From the NCBI GenBank assembly GCA_910588945.1, contig CAJUSF010000016.1:1-64000 (forward strand): a stretch of 64,000 nt of DNA. Direction: 5' to 3'. Position numbers and translations under genes: made by a program. Numbering within the stretch: position 1 is the stretch's first letter; every line of letters starts with the position of its first letter. The notes beneath the pieces are model-generated. The model saw only the letters and a program-made list of their open reading frames with translations. It did no database searches and had not been told where the DNA came from. This document shows, in pieces, positions 1 through 7,932 of the stretch. The DNA is from an uncultured Eggerthellaceae bacterium. GTDB lineage: Bacteria > Actinomycetota > Coriobacteriia > Coriobacteriales > Eggerthellaceae.

Positions 1-1
1 A

Positions 2-277
2 CTTCTGATTGTTGCAAGCATACTTGCTATCATCGGCATCCTTTGCAAGCGCATTCAGCTGCTTGTCGGGGGATTTCAACTTCCAAACCTTGATTATGCA
101 GGTGCGATGACATCAATGACGGTAACGAACTGGGAAGCTGGTTGGGCAGGAGCCTATTCAGGCATGGTCTACTGGCCCACCCTTCTTGAGTTCGGTGTAA
201 TGATCGGCGTTGTTGCTCTTGCAGGACTTATCTTCTTGCTCGGCATTAAGTATCTAGCCCTTCGCCCAAAGAAGTAG
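2..277 (+). CDS. NrfD-family membrane anchor, C-terminal part only
   Basis: The reading frame is open from the window edge to a TAG at 275-277, giving the last 91 residues of a membrane protein. It shows two hydrophobic segments, and the region MVYWPTLLEFGVMIGVVALA followed by a short basic tail resembles the end of NrfD/HybB/PsrC-type quinol-interacting subunits (Y-x-P-[TS]-L-x-E near the last helix). NrfD proteins pass electrons between the membrane quinone pool and a ferredoxin-type subunit. The start and its partner genes lie upstream of the window. A strong hairpin follows, so this is probably the last gene of its operon. Confidence 0.6.
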   Translation, partial: LLIVASILAIIGILCKRIQLLVGGFQLPNLDYAGAMTSMTVTNWEAGWAGAYSGMVYWPTLLEFGVMIGVVALAGLIFLLGIKYLALRPKK

Positions 278-309
278 CGTTTTATCGCGAGCAATTACTC
301 TCCCTCTGT

Positions 310-346
310 TCCCCGGCTGCTTGCCCCCTCTCGATGCAGCCGGGGA
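310..346 (+). terminator. Rho-independent terminator
   Basis: An 11-bp GC-rich stem (TCCCCGGCTGC pairing with GCAGCCGGGGA) with a 15-nt loop lies 30 bp after the NrfD-like gene. A T-rich run follows a few bases later (cttttt at 357-362). Confidence 0.75.
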
Positions 347-446
347 CTTCTGCAAGCTTTTTGGATGTGTCTCTAGCAATCGGGGAGAGCTTCTGTCATA
401 CTTTGTCATACATAATGAATCGTTCGTATAACCCTAGGATGTGCTC

Positions 447-818
447 ATGAAAAAGACGCTGACAACCATAGGGATTTTCCTCGGCTTTATCCTGCTGACG
501 GTAGCGGTGGGCTTTGCCATCGAGCCGTCTTCGGGCATTCATGTGATCGACGCTGCTTCGCCATGCCCTGTTACCGGGTGCGCTTCGGGCGAATGCCATG
601 GGTTCGATAGCGTTCCCACTCCCGACGGCATTCATGAAATGATTTGCCCGGAAGCCGGCTGTGCTTCAACGGAATGTCATGCGTGGGATTCGCTGCTTGA
701 TCGGTACAAACAGGCATCGGATGCGAGCCTCAACTTGTGGATTATGATGCCGGTTGCGCTGGTGGTTGCATTGCTGGTGCTTGTTCGGGTGCTTTCGCGG
801 CCGAAAGGAGCGAAATGA
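447..818 (+). CDS. Cys/His-rich membrane protein with duplicated CX4CX4CH motif
   Basis: This is a 123-residue protein with an N-terminal signal/anchor helix (about residues 3-25), an external Cys-rich middle and a C-terminal helix (about 90-115). The middle holds two copies of a unit that reads C-P-x-x-G-C-A-S-x-E-C-H-x-[FW]-D-S, so each copy ends in a CX4CH signature. CX4CH is a known variant c-type heme attachment motif (tetraheme cytochrome c3). The gene sits just before DUF4405 and CcmF-like genes, which fits heme, but the extra Cys in each unit could also mean another metal centre. The ATG at 447 is chosen over the GTG at 441 because AGGA at 436-439 is well spaced. It overlaps the next gene (ATGA). 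Confidence 0.7.
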   Translation: MKKTLTTIGIFLGFILLTVAVGFAIEPSSGIHVIDAASPCPVTGCASGECHGFDSVPTPDGIHEMICPEAGCASTECHAWDSLLDRYKQASDASLNLWIMMPVALVVALLVLVRVLSRPKGAK

Positions 819-1291
819 TGTCTATGAAAAAGCGCGTTGTACTCGACGTTGTTTTGCTTGTGATATTTGCGCTCTCGGCGCTGCCTGCGATTACGGGGGT
901 TCCTGCTCATGAGTGGATAAGCCTTGTTGCAGTTGTCGTGATGGTGGCTCACTGCGCTCGGCGCGGCATGCTTGGAGCAGGCGAGAAGAGTCGTGGGGTT
1001 TCCGGCATTCGGATTGCGCGTATTGCACTTAATGCGCTGATCGGGCTTTCACTTGCAGCATGTGCGGTGTCGGGGATTATGGTTTCCGGAACGGTGCTTC
1101 CCTCATTCGGATTGTTCGCTACGGGGTACTATTTCTGGGATCCCTTCCACGCATTTTCCGCCAAGATATTGCTTGCTTTTCTGCTTATCCATGTGGTGCT
1201 GAATGCACGTGTCGTGTTTGTGCTGGCTCGGAAGATGAAGGCCGGACGAGCTACCAATGCAGCAGCTGTGAGCAAGGTCGATCATGGCTGA
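815..1291 (+). CDS. DUF4405-type four-helix membrane protein
   Basis: A 158-residue membrane protein with about four hydrophobic helices. Conserved-looking histidines sit in or next to helices (PAHEWISL; VAHCARR; DPFHAFSAK; LLIHVVLNAR), as in DUF4405/cytochrome b-like proteins that may bind b-type heme. It starts at the ATG at 815 inside the stop of the upstream Cys-rich gene, with AAAGGAG at 804-810 as ribosome binding site, and it overlaps the CcmF-like gene by 8 bp. Translational coupling implies that the four genes from 447 to 3222 act together. I infer electron transfer between quinol and the Cys/His-rich protein; this is not proven by the sequence. Confidence 0.7.
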   Translation: MMSMKKRVVLDVVLLVIFALSALPAITGVPAHEWISLVAVVVMVAHCARRGMLGAGEKSRGVSGIRIARIALNALIGLSLAACAVSGIMVSGTVLPSFGLFATGYYFWDPFHAFSAKILLAFLLIHVVLNARVVFVLARKMKAGRATNAAAVSKVDHG

Positions 1292-2423
1292 GATGGGGAT
1301 GATTTCTCTCGGCATTGCTTTTGTGGCCGCGGTAACTGCTGTGGTGTGCGCCGTTGCGGGGTGGCGTTTGCAAAAGAGCGACGATTCTCGAGCGCCTCGG
1401 GCATGGCGGACGTGCGGCATCGCCATGCTGCTTATCGCAGGGGCGCTTTCGGCGGCGGTTGTTGTGTTGGCCTGGTGCTTTTTGGTTGAGGACTTCTCTC
1501 TCATTTATGTTGCATACAGTCATCCGCAAGGCGAAACTGGCTCGCGGTGGCTTTCTCGCATTTCGGCCATCTGGGCGGGCAAAAGCGGAAGCCTACTCGT
1601 GTGGGCGTGGCTCGTGTCACTATGGGCATCTCCGCTTGCAGCGAGCTCTGTTCGCAAGGGGAAACCCTTTGAAGGTGCTGCGCTCGGATGTGCTGCAGTG
1701 GTGCTTACGTGCTTGATTGGCATTCTGCTGTTTTCTTCGGACAATATGCCGTTCTGGTCGACTCCCGCGGAATTGCTCGATGAATCGGGAAATCTTGTGG
1801 CGGCGGCTTCCGGATGGGGAATGAGTGAGACGCTCGATCATTGGGCGATGGATATTCATCCGTTTTTGCTGTTTGCGGGCTACGCGGGCTTTACGATTCC
1901 GTGTGCTTTAACTGTTTCGTTCATGCTTGGATATGGCGAAGAGCGAGTGTGGCGCACTCGAGCGTTTGCGGCGGTGGCGCTGGCGTGGGCGTGCATGACA
2001 GGCGCGATTGTGCTTGGGGCAGTGTGGGCGAACTCGACTCCGGGCTGGTCGGGCTATTGGAGCTGGGATGCAGTCGAGACTGCAAGCCTGGTGCCATGGA
2101 TTTCCGCGCTTGTAGCTGTGGTTGCTTTTAGTGCATTCTGTATTGAAAATTTATGTGCGAAGGGCAACGGTTTGACGCGTCAGCTTGTCCTGCGTGTGGC
2201 GGCAAGCGCTTCTGTGCTTGCTTTGGCTGGCGTGATGCTTTGTGCATTTGTAACGCGTTCGGGTATGATCAGAACCATTCACGGATATGCAGGCGATTCC
2301 GCTTCCGCATGGATGTTTGCAGTTTTGGCGGTGGCGTTTGCTGTAATAGGTGCCGGGGTGTGCAGGATAAGACGGTTCGAAGTGAATGTGGGCCAGATGG
2401 GAAAAGAGGATGACGATGTCTGA
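1284..2423 (+). CDS. CcmF/CcsA-like cytochrome c heme-lyase, short form
   Basis: A 379-residue polytopic protein of the heme-handling family that delivers heme to apocytochrome c. Visible signatures are a CcmF-type segment around residues 85-107 (WAGKSGSLLVWAW), a His-Pro after the next helices (DIHPFLLFAGY, about 190), the Trp-rich heme loop around 256-272 (GYWSWDAVETASLVPW) and a late segment with TRSGMIRTIHGYA. Classical CcmF is about 650 residues; this protein stops after the part equivalent to the first two thirds. It lies in an overlapping gene string with a possible c-type cytochrome (447-818) and a TorD chaperone. Confidence 0.8.
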   Translation: MAEMGMISLGIAFVAAVTAVVCAVAGWRLQKSDDSRAPRAWRTCGIAMLLIAGALSAAVVVLAWCFLVEDFSLIYVAYSHPQGETGSRWLSRISAIWAGKSGSLLVWAWLVSLWASPLAASSVRKGKPFEGAALGCAAVVLTCLIGILLFSSDNMPFWSTPAELLDESGNLVAAASGWGMSETLDHWAMDIHPFLLFAGYAGFTIPCALTVSFMLGYGEERVWRTRAFAAVALAWACMTGAIVLGAVWANSTPGWSGYWSWDAVETASLVPWISALVAVVAFSAFCIENLCAKGNGLTRQLVLRVAASASVLALAGVMLCAFVTRSGMIRTIHGYAGDSASAWMFAVLAVAFAVIGAGVCRIRRFEVNVGQMGKEDDDV

Positions 2424-3222
2424 TGCAATAACAAAAGATCAGTGGCAGGCGCGCGCTGCGCTGTGCGAGTTGCTCGCGTTGAGTTTCAGGTATCCGGATT
2501 CGGTGCTTGCCGAGGTTGTTTGTAATGGTGAGTGGGCGGATGCCGCCAATGAGATTGCGGCTGTTGTTGGGATTGACTGGAGCGCAGGCGATCTTGTCGG
2601 TGATGCTGTGGTGCCTGGATGTGATAACGCAGGCGATGCGGGTGATGCGGGTGATGCAGGTGATGCGGACAAGTTGCTTCATGCGCTTCGTGCGGAGGCG
2701 ACGCGCTTGTTTGTGGGGTCGCCTGAGCCGGTGATCTCGCCGTATGAAGGAGTCTGGCGCGCGAACGATGACGGCGTGGATGCGCTATTGTTTGTGAATC
2801 CGCATTCAATGGAGGTAGAGCGCTTCTGTAAGGCCTGCGGTCTGGGTCGTCCTGAAGGTACGAACGAGCCGCTCGATTATGTGGCTACAGAGCTGGAGTT
2901 GCTGGAATATCTGGCCGCGCGTGCCGCCGTGGATGCGGCCAGGGGCGCGACTGGAGCTGACGATGCCAGTGAGTGCGCAGGTTCCGACGATGAGATGACT
3001 GCATCTGATGCATGCGAGAATAATGCAGAAGGTATTGATGCTATGGTCACTTCTCAAGATCTTCCGGGAGGTTCTTCCGAGGTAGCGTTTGATCAGTTTA
3101 TGACGACCCATGTTCAGCTTTGGATGCCACGGTTTGCCGCAAATGTGCAGCAGGAATCGAGGTTAGCCTTTTTCCGGGAAGTCGCGCGCCTGTTGGAGTG
3201 CTCGCTAGAGAGCATGATTTAG
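2416..3222 (+). CDS. TorD/DmsD-family redox enzyme maturation chaperone
   Basis: A 268-residue cytoplasmic helical protein of the TorD family, which binds the Tat signal of molybdoenzymes and helps cofactor loading. Family marks are the stretch LFVGSPEPVISPYEGVW (about residues 95-112), the E-L-E-L-L-E-Y helix and the C-terminal F-x-x-x-H-x-x-x-W-M-P-R-F motif. It is longer than usual because of two low-complexity inserts, one with four AGD repeats (DNA 2629-2664) and one Asp/Glu/Ala-rich near residue 185. The ATG at 2416 follows AAAAGAGG at 2402-2409 and overlaps the CcmF-like gene. The enzyme it serves is probably upstream of the window. Confidence 0.85.
   Translation: MSDAITKDQWQARAALCELLALSFRYPDSVLAEVVCNGEWADAANEIAAVVGIDWSAGDLVGDAVVPGCDNAGDAGDAGDAGDADKLLHALRAEATRLFVGSPEPVISPYEGVWRANDDGVDALLFVNPHSMEVERFCKACGLGRPEGTNEPLDYVATELELLEYLAARAAVDAARGATGADDASECAGSDDEMTASDACENNAEGIDAMVTSQDLPGGSSEVAFDQFMTTHVQLWMPRFAANVQQESRLAFFREVARLLECSLESMI
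2629..2664 (+). repeat. Four tandem 9-bp units inside the TorD gene
   Basis: Units of the form GCRGGYGAT are repeated four times and encode Ala-Gly-Asp. Copy number could vary by slippage without breaking the frame. Confidence 0.85.
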
Positions 3223-3611
3223 AACGCATGCGGGTTTAAGCTTCCTGGCCCGCTTCCATAAATGTTTCATGTACATCAAGAGACGGCCCGGAGGCCGCCT
3301 CTTGATGGTTGTTAGGACGGCCTATAAGGGGGAGATAGGCCAATCCTTTGTTCGAAGCCAAGGAGGTAGGCTCCGTTTTGTTGAAACCAGAGGGGAGCTG
3401 GTTTCAGAGAAAGAAGAAGGAAAAAGGGAGGAGGTGGGAACCCTTTCTCGATGATCAAACTATACGCGCTCGGTTAAGCTTGGAAACCCAAAACAGCCTC
3501 CGGTTGCCTTTTCGACTTTTTACGTTTGAATTCCTGTAATCTTTGAAACCTTCTTGTTTATTATGTAGTTGGCAATATCAAGTTATATGGTGTATCAATG
3601 AGGTAGTTGAA
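3223..3611. other. Non-coding gap with two hairpins
   Basis: No convincing gene. It holds the hairpin at 3274-3307 and a second perfect 9-bp stem at 3382-3406 (TGAAACCAG pairing with CTGGTTTCA, 7-nt loop), followed by a purine-rich stretch. Short open frames here have no ribosome binding site or family resemblance. Confidence 0.6.
3274..3307 (+). terminator. Hairpin after the TorD operon
   Basis: CATCAAGAG-a-CGGCC pairs with GGCCG-c-CTCTTGATG around a CGGA loop. There is one internal mismatch and no clean T-run, so termination is likely but not certain. Confidence 0.5.
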
Positions 3612-4556
3612 GTGGATGTCTTTGGTCTTGCAGCTCTTTCCATAGTTGTCGGGTTTTTTGTCGGAGTGCTTTCGGGAATGCTCGGGATTGGCGGGGGCAC
3701 TGTGCTTGTGCCGATATTCAAGCTCGGCTATGCGATGGATGCAATCGCCTCTACAGCCACCTCGCTTTTCACGATCATCCCGACATCGATCTCGGGGATG
3801 ATCACCCATATTCGTAACAAGACGTGCATTCCTGCGCTTGGAGTTGCTGCCGGTATTGGCGGGGCTATTACGTCGCCTGTTGGGGTGTGGCTTGCAAGCA
3901 TTTCTCCTGAGTGGACGATTATGGTTGCTGCAGCGTTGGTGATCGCTTATTCCGCATCAACAATGTTTCAAAAGGCAATCAAAGGCTTGAAGCAGGATCG
4001 AGCGAAAAAAGCTGCGGATTCGGCGGGCGCGACCAGTGCGGCGTGCGCTTGCGGTGCTTCAGGCAGCGTTGTTGCTACGAATGCTGCGCATGTCGCAGAT
4101 ATCGCAGACGTTACAGACGCCGGAGATGTTGCAGTCGTTGCAGACGTTGCGGATGCCGGAGTTGATCTGAATATTTTGAAAACTAGACGCAACATCATCT
4201 TATGTGCGATCATCGGACTTATCGCAGGCGTTATGTCTGGATATGTCGGTGTTGGCGGTGGATTTATCATGGTGCCGCTGTTCATGCAGTTTCTCAATCT
4301 TCCGATACGCCTTACATCGGGCACTTCTCTGATCGCAATTTTGATTTTGGCGTCATCCGGAACGGTTTTGCAGGCGATCTACGGCAACATTGATTGGGTT
4401 GCTGGGATTTTTATCGCTGTGGGTTCAATTCCTGGAGCGTATTTAGGATCGAGGCTGATCACGCGTATTCCAGAGACTGTGCTCCGATTCATCTTCAGCG
4501 GATTTCTTATTGTTGCTGCTGGTTTGCTTGTTTTGAATCAAATGGGTGTGTTCTAA
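3612..4556 (+). CDS. TauE/SafE (TSUP) family membrane transporter
   Basis: A roughly 314-residue transporter with two homologous halves, each opening with the family motif: G-x-L-S-G-M-L-G-I-G-G-G near residues 15-30, and G-V-M-S-G-Y-V-G-V-G-G-G after the middle. TSUP proteins move sulfite, sulfonates or small organic acids across the inner membrane; the substrate cannot be read from sequence. The halves are joined by a long Ala/Asp/Val-rich cytoplasmic linker with D-V-A-D repeats. I chose the GTG at 3612 because GAGG at 3600-3603 is correctly spaced and it places the first helix at the N terminus. The stop codon overlaps a vapC remnant on the other strand. Confidence 0.85.
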   Translation: MDVFGLAALSIVVGFFVGVLSGMLGIGGGTVLVPIFKLGYAMDAIASTATSLFTIIPTSISGMITHIRNKTCIPALGVAAGIGGAITSPVGVWLASISPEWTIMVAAALVIAYSASTMFQKAIKGLKQDRAKKAADSAGATSAACACGASGSVVATNAAHVADIADVTDAGDVAVVADVADAGVDLNILKTRRNIILCAIIGLIAGVMSGYVGVGGGFIMVPLFMQFLNLPIRLTSGTSLIAILILASSGTVLQAIYGNIDWVAGIFIAVGSIPGAYLGSRLITRIPETVLRFIFSGFLIVAAGLLVLNQMGVF

Positions 4557-4582
4557 AAGTCGACCTTTTCCCAGCATTCGAT
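4553..4582 (-). pseudogene. vapC 3'-end remnant
   Basis: Read on the minus strand this encodes I-E-C-W-E-K-V-D-F-stop, almost the same as the last residues of the intact VapC-like toxin (I-E-C-W-E-E-I-D-F-stop at 5961-5990). The 32 bp at 4551-4582 and 5959-5990 match at 30 positions. Nothing else of a second toxin gene remains. The two copies are direct repeats that flank the DUF4143 ATPase gene. Confidence 0.8.
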
Positions 4583-4704
4583 CATTTGATTGAGAGTTCC
4601 TATAAGGAGAAATTGCGGCTATTCTACGCAAAAAGTGTATAATGGCCGAAACTGGTCTCATTTCGTTTCATTCCGTTAGAGCAATCAAGACTAGGCGGAT
4701 AATC

Positions 4705-5934
4705 ATGAACTATATCCATCGATCCATAGAACCGCTTCTTAAAGAGACGCTAAGCGAATATGCTGTAGTCCTTTTGGTTGGGCCGCGTCAAGTCGGCAAG
4801 TCTACCGTGATCGAGCATGTGATTGCCGATGATGGCAGACAGGTTGAAGCTGTTACTCTTGATGATCTTACACAGCGATCGCTTGCGCAGAATGACCCCG
4901 CTATGTTCTTTGAACTTCATGAGCCTCCGGTTCTCATAGATGAGGTTCAATATGCTCCGGAGTTGTTTACGTATATAAAGATGGCGGTTGATCGCGGCGC
5001 TGTTCCGGGCTCGTTTCTGCTTACCGGGTCTCAGCAATTTCGCCTGATGGAACTGGCGGGCGAGTCGTTGGCTGGTCGAATTGCCATTCTTTCGCTTTCG
5101 TCTCTCGATCTTGCTGAAGAGGCGAATACGGCCAGTCCCTTGATTTCCATGGGGATCAAGGCGTTGAAGAAGAGAAGCAAGCAAATGCGACCTCTTTCTG
5201 TGAGTCAATTGTTTGAGGTTATACAACGCGGATTTATGCCGGCAGTGGTCTCAGGGGCAAATACGAACCTGAATGTTTTTTACAGCAGTTATATTCAGAC
5301 TTATATCGAGCGAGATGTAAGGCGCTTGCTTGGAAAAGTGGACGCACTGCAATTTATGGATTTCATGCGTGCTGTTGCTGCGCGTTGCTCGCAGATGCTC
5401 AATGTTGCATCGATTGCCGAAGATGTGGGGATACGTCCGGAAAAGGCCAAGGCATGGCTTGCTGTTCTTGAGCGATCCGGGATCATTTTCTATCTGCATC
5501 CATATGCGAACAACCAATTGAAACGAACTGTTAAGAAACCGAAGCTATATTTTCATGATTGTGGGATCGTTGCGTATCTTACTAGGTGGTCAACGCCTGA
5601 AGCTTTGCAGGCGGGGGCTATGAACGGTGCCTTTGTTGAGAATTTTGCCGTGTCGGAAATATGGAAAGCATTTTTAAATGCCGGACTCGAGCCTCCGCTG
5701 TATTATTTTCGCGATAAGGATGGCAACGAGATTGACGTTGTGATCGAGATGAACGGGAAGCTCTACCCTATCGAGATCAAGAAGACGGCATCACCAAATA
5801 AAGCGATGACGAAAGCGTTTTCCTGCTTAGATAGGCTGCAACTACCTCGCAGTACGGGCGTGATTTTATGTATGGCAAGTGAGTTGTCTGCTATCGATAG
5901 TGATACGTATGTGATCCCTCTGTGGATGGTGTAG
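4705..5934 (+). CDS. AAA+ ATPase with C-terminal DUF4143
   Basis: A 409-residue protein of a widespread family often found near toxin-antitoxin genes. The N-terminal ATPase half has a Walker A motif (GPRQVGKST, about residues 26-34) and Walker B (PPVLIDEVQ, about 80-88), followed by LLTGSQQF. The C-terminal DUF4143 half has a winged-helix-like part and ends in a PD-(D/E)XK-like core (GNEIDVVIE ... YPIEIKK, about 350-375). The cellular role of this family is not settled. The ATG at 4705 is chosen because the ATPase fold begins there; an upstream in-frame ATG at 4642 would add residues without similarity. It converges on the VapC-like gene. Confidence 0.85.
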   Translation: MNYIHRSIEPLLKETLSEYAVVLLVGPRQVGKSTVIEHVIADDGRQVEAVTLDDLTQRSLAQNDPAMFFELHEPPVLIDEVQYAPELFTYIKMAVDRGAVPGSFLLTGSQQFRLMELAGESLAGRIAILSLSSLDLAEEANTASPLISMGIKALKKRSKQMRPLSVSQLFEVIQRGFMPAVVSGANTNLNVFYSSYIQTYIERDVRRLLGKVDALQFMDFMRAVAARCSQMLNVASIAEDVGIRPEKAKAWLAVLERSGIIFYLHPYANNQLKRTVKKPKLYFHDCGIVAYLTRWSTPEALQAGAMNGAFVENFAVSEIWKAFLNAGLEPPLYYFRDKDGNEIDVVIEMNGKLYPIEIKKTASPNKAMTKAFSCLDRLQLPRSTGVILCMASELSAIDSDTYVIPLWMV

Positions 5935-5960
5935 TCGTTAGCGATATCGTAAGATATATT

Positions 5961-6368
5961 CTAAAAGTCGATCTCTTCCCAGCATTCGATTGACAGCCCC
6001 GGCACCCGTTTGAATTCGTCGACATTATTGGTAACCAAAACTGCGGAGTGAGCCAAGGCGGTGGCAGCGATAAGGTAATCGTTCCCCCCGATAGTTAGTC
6101 CTTTTCTTTCTAGGCAAGCGCGAATTCTTGCGTACTGGACTGCGCAGCTATCGTCAAAAGGGATTATGTCAAAGGGCAAAAGTAAAGATTCCACCTTGAA
6201 GCGTTCATTTTCTGGGTCGTTGCTCTTTTCAGCACCAAGAAGAAGCTCGGCTTTTACTACAGCCGGTACCTTGAAAAGACTGGCATCGCTCTTCAAAAGC
6301 AATTCGTAGGTGAAAGGCAATTTTCGTCTCGAGATATCTATCAAAACATTCGAATCGAAAAAGTACAT
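5961..6368 (-). CDS. VapC-like PIN-domain toxin
   Basis: A 135-residue PIN-domain ribonuclease. The acidic metal-binding residues are visible: D5 in the start YFFDSNVLIDIS, E45 in KAELLLG, and the pair in GGNDYLIAATAL and TNNVDEF near residues 95-118. VapC toxins cut tRNA or rRNA when freed from their antitoxin. The antitoxin gene ends 9 bp upstream, the normal antitoxin-first order. A fragment of a second, nearly identical toxin end lies at 4553-4582. Confidence 0.9.
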   Translation of the reverse strand: MYFFDSNVLIDISRRKLPFTYELLLKSDASLFKVPAVVKAELLLGAEKSNDPENERFKVESLLLPFDIIPFDDSCAVQYARIRACLERKGLTIGGNDYLIAATALAHSAVLVTNNVDEFKRVPGLSIECWEEIDF

Positions 6369-6377
6369 AAGCGACTC

Positions 6378-6617
6378 CTATATAGTATTAAGTGGCTCAA
6401 TCGGCTCCGGGGGTAAATCTTCCGGAAGTTCAATATTTAGCGGCTCCAACGAGTCAAAATATCCCGGAGGCCACCCGTTCACCCAGCCACGCCCCGATTC
6501 ATGGCGTTTTTCGAGTACCTCACGCGCATAAGAGGAAATCGATACACCAGCTTCTGCAGCGTCGACGCGCAATTCTTCCATGGCGGTGTCATCCATATAA
6601 AGTGATAATTGAGCCAT
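6378..6617 (-). CDS. Antitoxin partner of the PIN toxin (FitA/VapB-like)
   Basis: A 79-residue protein whose N terminus (AQLSLYMDD, then EAGVSISSYAREVLEK) reads like a ribbon-helix-helix DNA-binding domain. The C terminus is Pro/Glu-rich and presumably wraps the toxin. The start at 6617 has a strong AAAGGAG site; a start 27 bp further upstream is open but has no comparable site. It is expected to repress its own promoter, where two 9-bp direct repeats lie at 6649-6668. Confidence 0.85.
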   Translation of the reverse strand: MAQLSLYMDDTAMEELRVDAAEAGVSISSYAREVLEKRHESGRGWVNGWPPGYFDSLEPLNIELPEDLPPEPIEPLNTI

Positions 6618-6648
6618 GATCACTCCTTTATTTGACGAAATCATAAAG

Positions 6649-6668
6649 CAAGTATATCACAAGTATAT
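6649..6668 (-). promoter_or_regulatory. Direct repeats upstream of the antitoxin
   Basis: CAAGTATAT occurs twice with an 11-bp period (6649-6657 and 6660-6668), upstream of the antitoxin start. Same-face direct repeats fit binding of a ribbon-helix-helix autorepressor. Confidence 0.5.
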
Positions 6669-6722
6669 TGCATTTTGTTTATAAGAAACTATCTTGCTCG
6701 CAGCTGTCAGCTTTTATTAGAT

Positions 6723-6738
6723 ATTGTCATATGATAAT
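6723..6738 (+). promoter_or_regulatory. Palindromic operator, copy 1
   Basis: ATTGTCATATGATAAT, a 16-bp near-perfect palindrome centred on CATATG, lies 8 bp before the ATG of the NrfD-like gene. The same palindrome occurs twice before the Mo-enzyme operon at 9.76 kb. Its right arm contains GATAAT, a plausible -10 box that would place the transcript start at or next to the start codon. Confidence 0.65.
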
Positions 6739-6746
6739 CTGTAAAT

Positions 6747-7832
6747 ATGTTAAGCGACCTGTCCATAGCCTATCTGTTTCTCGGCGGAAGTGGCGCCGGT
6801 TGTGCGCTTGTGTGCTCTATGATCGCGCTTGAGTCTGACAATCATCTTCTCGCACAGGCTCTTCGTGAACGTTTTTGTAGCCCGCTCGGCCGCAAATGGT
6901 CTCGATTCTTAGTTGGTGGGTTCGGCTTATCGACGATATGCATCATTCTAGGATCGTGTTGTTTGTTGGCTGATCTGGGGCAGCCTAGCCGTTTGCTCGC
7001 ATTGTTTTTCAGTACGAGCCCTTCTTGGGTTACGTTTGGCGCGTGGGCACTGCTCTTATGTCTTGGGTTTTGTATAGCATCGATTCTCTTTTGGTTGGGA
7101 GTTATTCCTTCAAGAGTTAAAACATTGAAGATATCGATGGGAGCTCTTTCCTTATTAAGCTTTGCGGTGATGGTCTATACAGGATTTATGCTTGCCGACA
7201 TTCGGGCGGTTCCTCTTTGGAGCTCGGCATGGCTTGTGGTCCTGTTCTTTCTTTCATCGTTGTCGTGCGGGATCGCGCTGCTTAATATATCGGCTTTGAT
7301 ATCGCGGTCTGTAAGCGGATTCTTTTCGGTAGTGCGCCGGGCTACAGTTATCGATACGGTGGTCATCATTATTGAGATTGCAGTCTTGGCTCTTATGATG
7401 TTAGGCATAAGTCTTTCTGGGGCAGAGTTCGGAGAGACTTTAGGTCCTTCAGATGGCGTAACGCAGACAGCTTTGGCTGCATACGATTCTTTTAATCTGT
7501 TGATGTTCGAAGATATGGCTGGACTGTTTTGGGTCTGTGTTGTTGGCATCGGGCTCATCGTCCCGCTGACGCTTAATGTGGTATCGCTTTTCATAAGTAG
7601 AGCGAAACGAGCAAGCGCCAGAGGCTCTGCAAAATTTGTTGCGAGGATTTCGGATACTGCGAACATAGCTGATATATCTGGCGATCATATCGATATCATC
7701 GAGCCAAGATGCCCAACGGTGTCGACTTCAAGAATGTATATCATGCTTATATCGTCTGTGTCGGTATTGATCGGCGGGGCGGTTTTGCGATATGTGTTTG
7801 CGGCTGCAGCTCTTCATCCAATGCTTATATAA
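6747..7832 (+). CDS. NrfD/PsrC-like membrane subunit without partner genes
   Basis: A 361-residue polytopic protein with 8-9 helices. The opening IAYLFLGGSGAGCALV, the DLGQPSR loop after the next helices (about residues 72-80) and the final GGAVLRYVFAAAALHP match quinol-interacting subunits of the NrfD/PsrC family. No catalytic or FeS gene adjoins it. The gene shares a palindromic operator with the Mo operon at 9759-14897, so it may supply an alternative membrane anchor for that enzyme (inference). No Shine-Dalgarno sequence precedes the ATG and a -10-like box sits 8 bp upstream, so the message may be leaderless. Confidence 0.75.
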   Translation: MLSDLSIAYLFLGGSGAGCALVCSMIALESDNHLLAQALRERFCSPLGRKWSRFLVGGFGLSTICIILGSCCLLADLGQPSRLLALFFSTSPSWVTFGAWALLLCLGFCIASILFWLGVIPSRVKTLKISMGALSLLSFAVMVYTGFMLADIRAVPLWSSAWLVVLFFLSSLSCGIALLNISALISRSVSGFFSVVRRATVIDTVVIIIEIAVLALMMLGISLSGAEFGETLGPSDGVTQTALAAYDSFNLLMFEDMAGLFWVCVVGIGLIVPLTLNVVSLFISRAKRASARGSAKFVARISDTANIADISGDHIDIIEPRCPTVSTSRMYIMLISSVSVLIGGAVLRYVFAAAALHPMLI

Positions 7833-7932
7833 AGACGGTTGTTAGGCACTCGGTAGAGAGACGATGACGCAGGGATAGTAGCGAAGAGGCAATAGTGAAG
7901 AGACAGCGCAGAGCGACGATCAAGGAGTTCAA

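Noticed and set aside
3269..3539. Two short overlapping open frames
   Set aside because: They cover hairpins and a purine-rich stretch, lack a convincing start and resemble no family.
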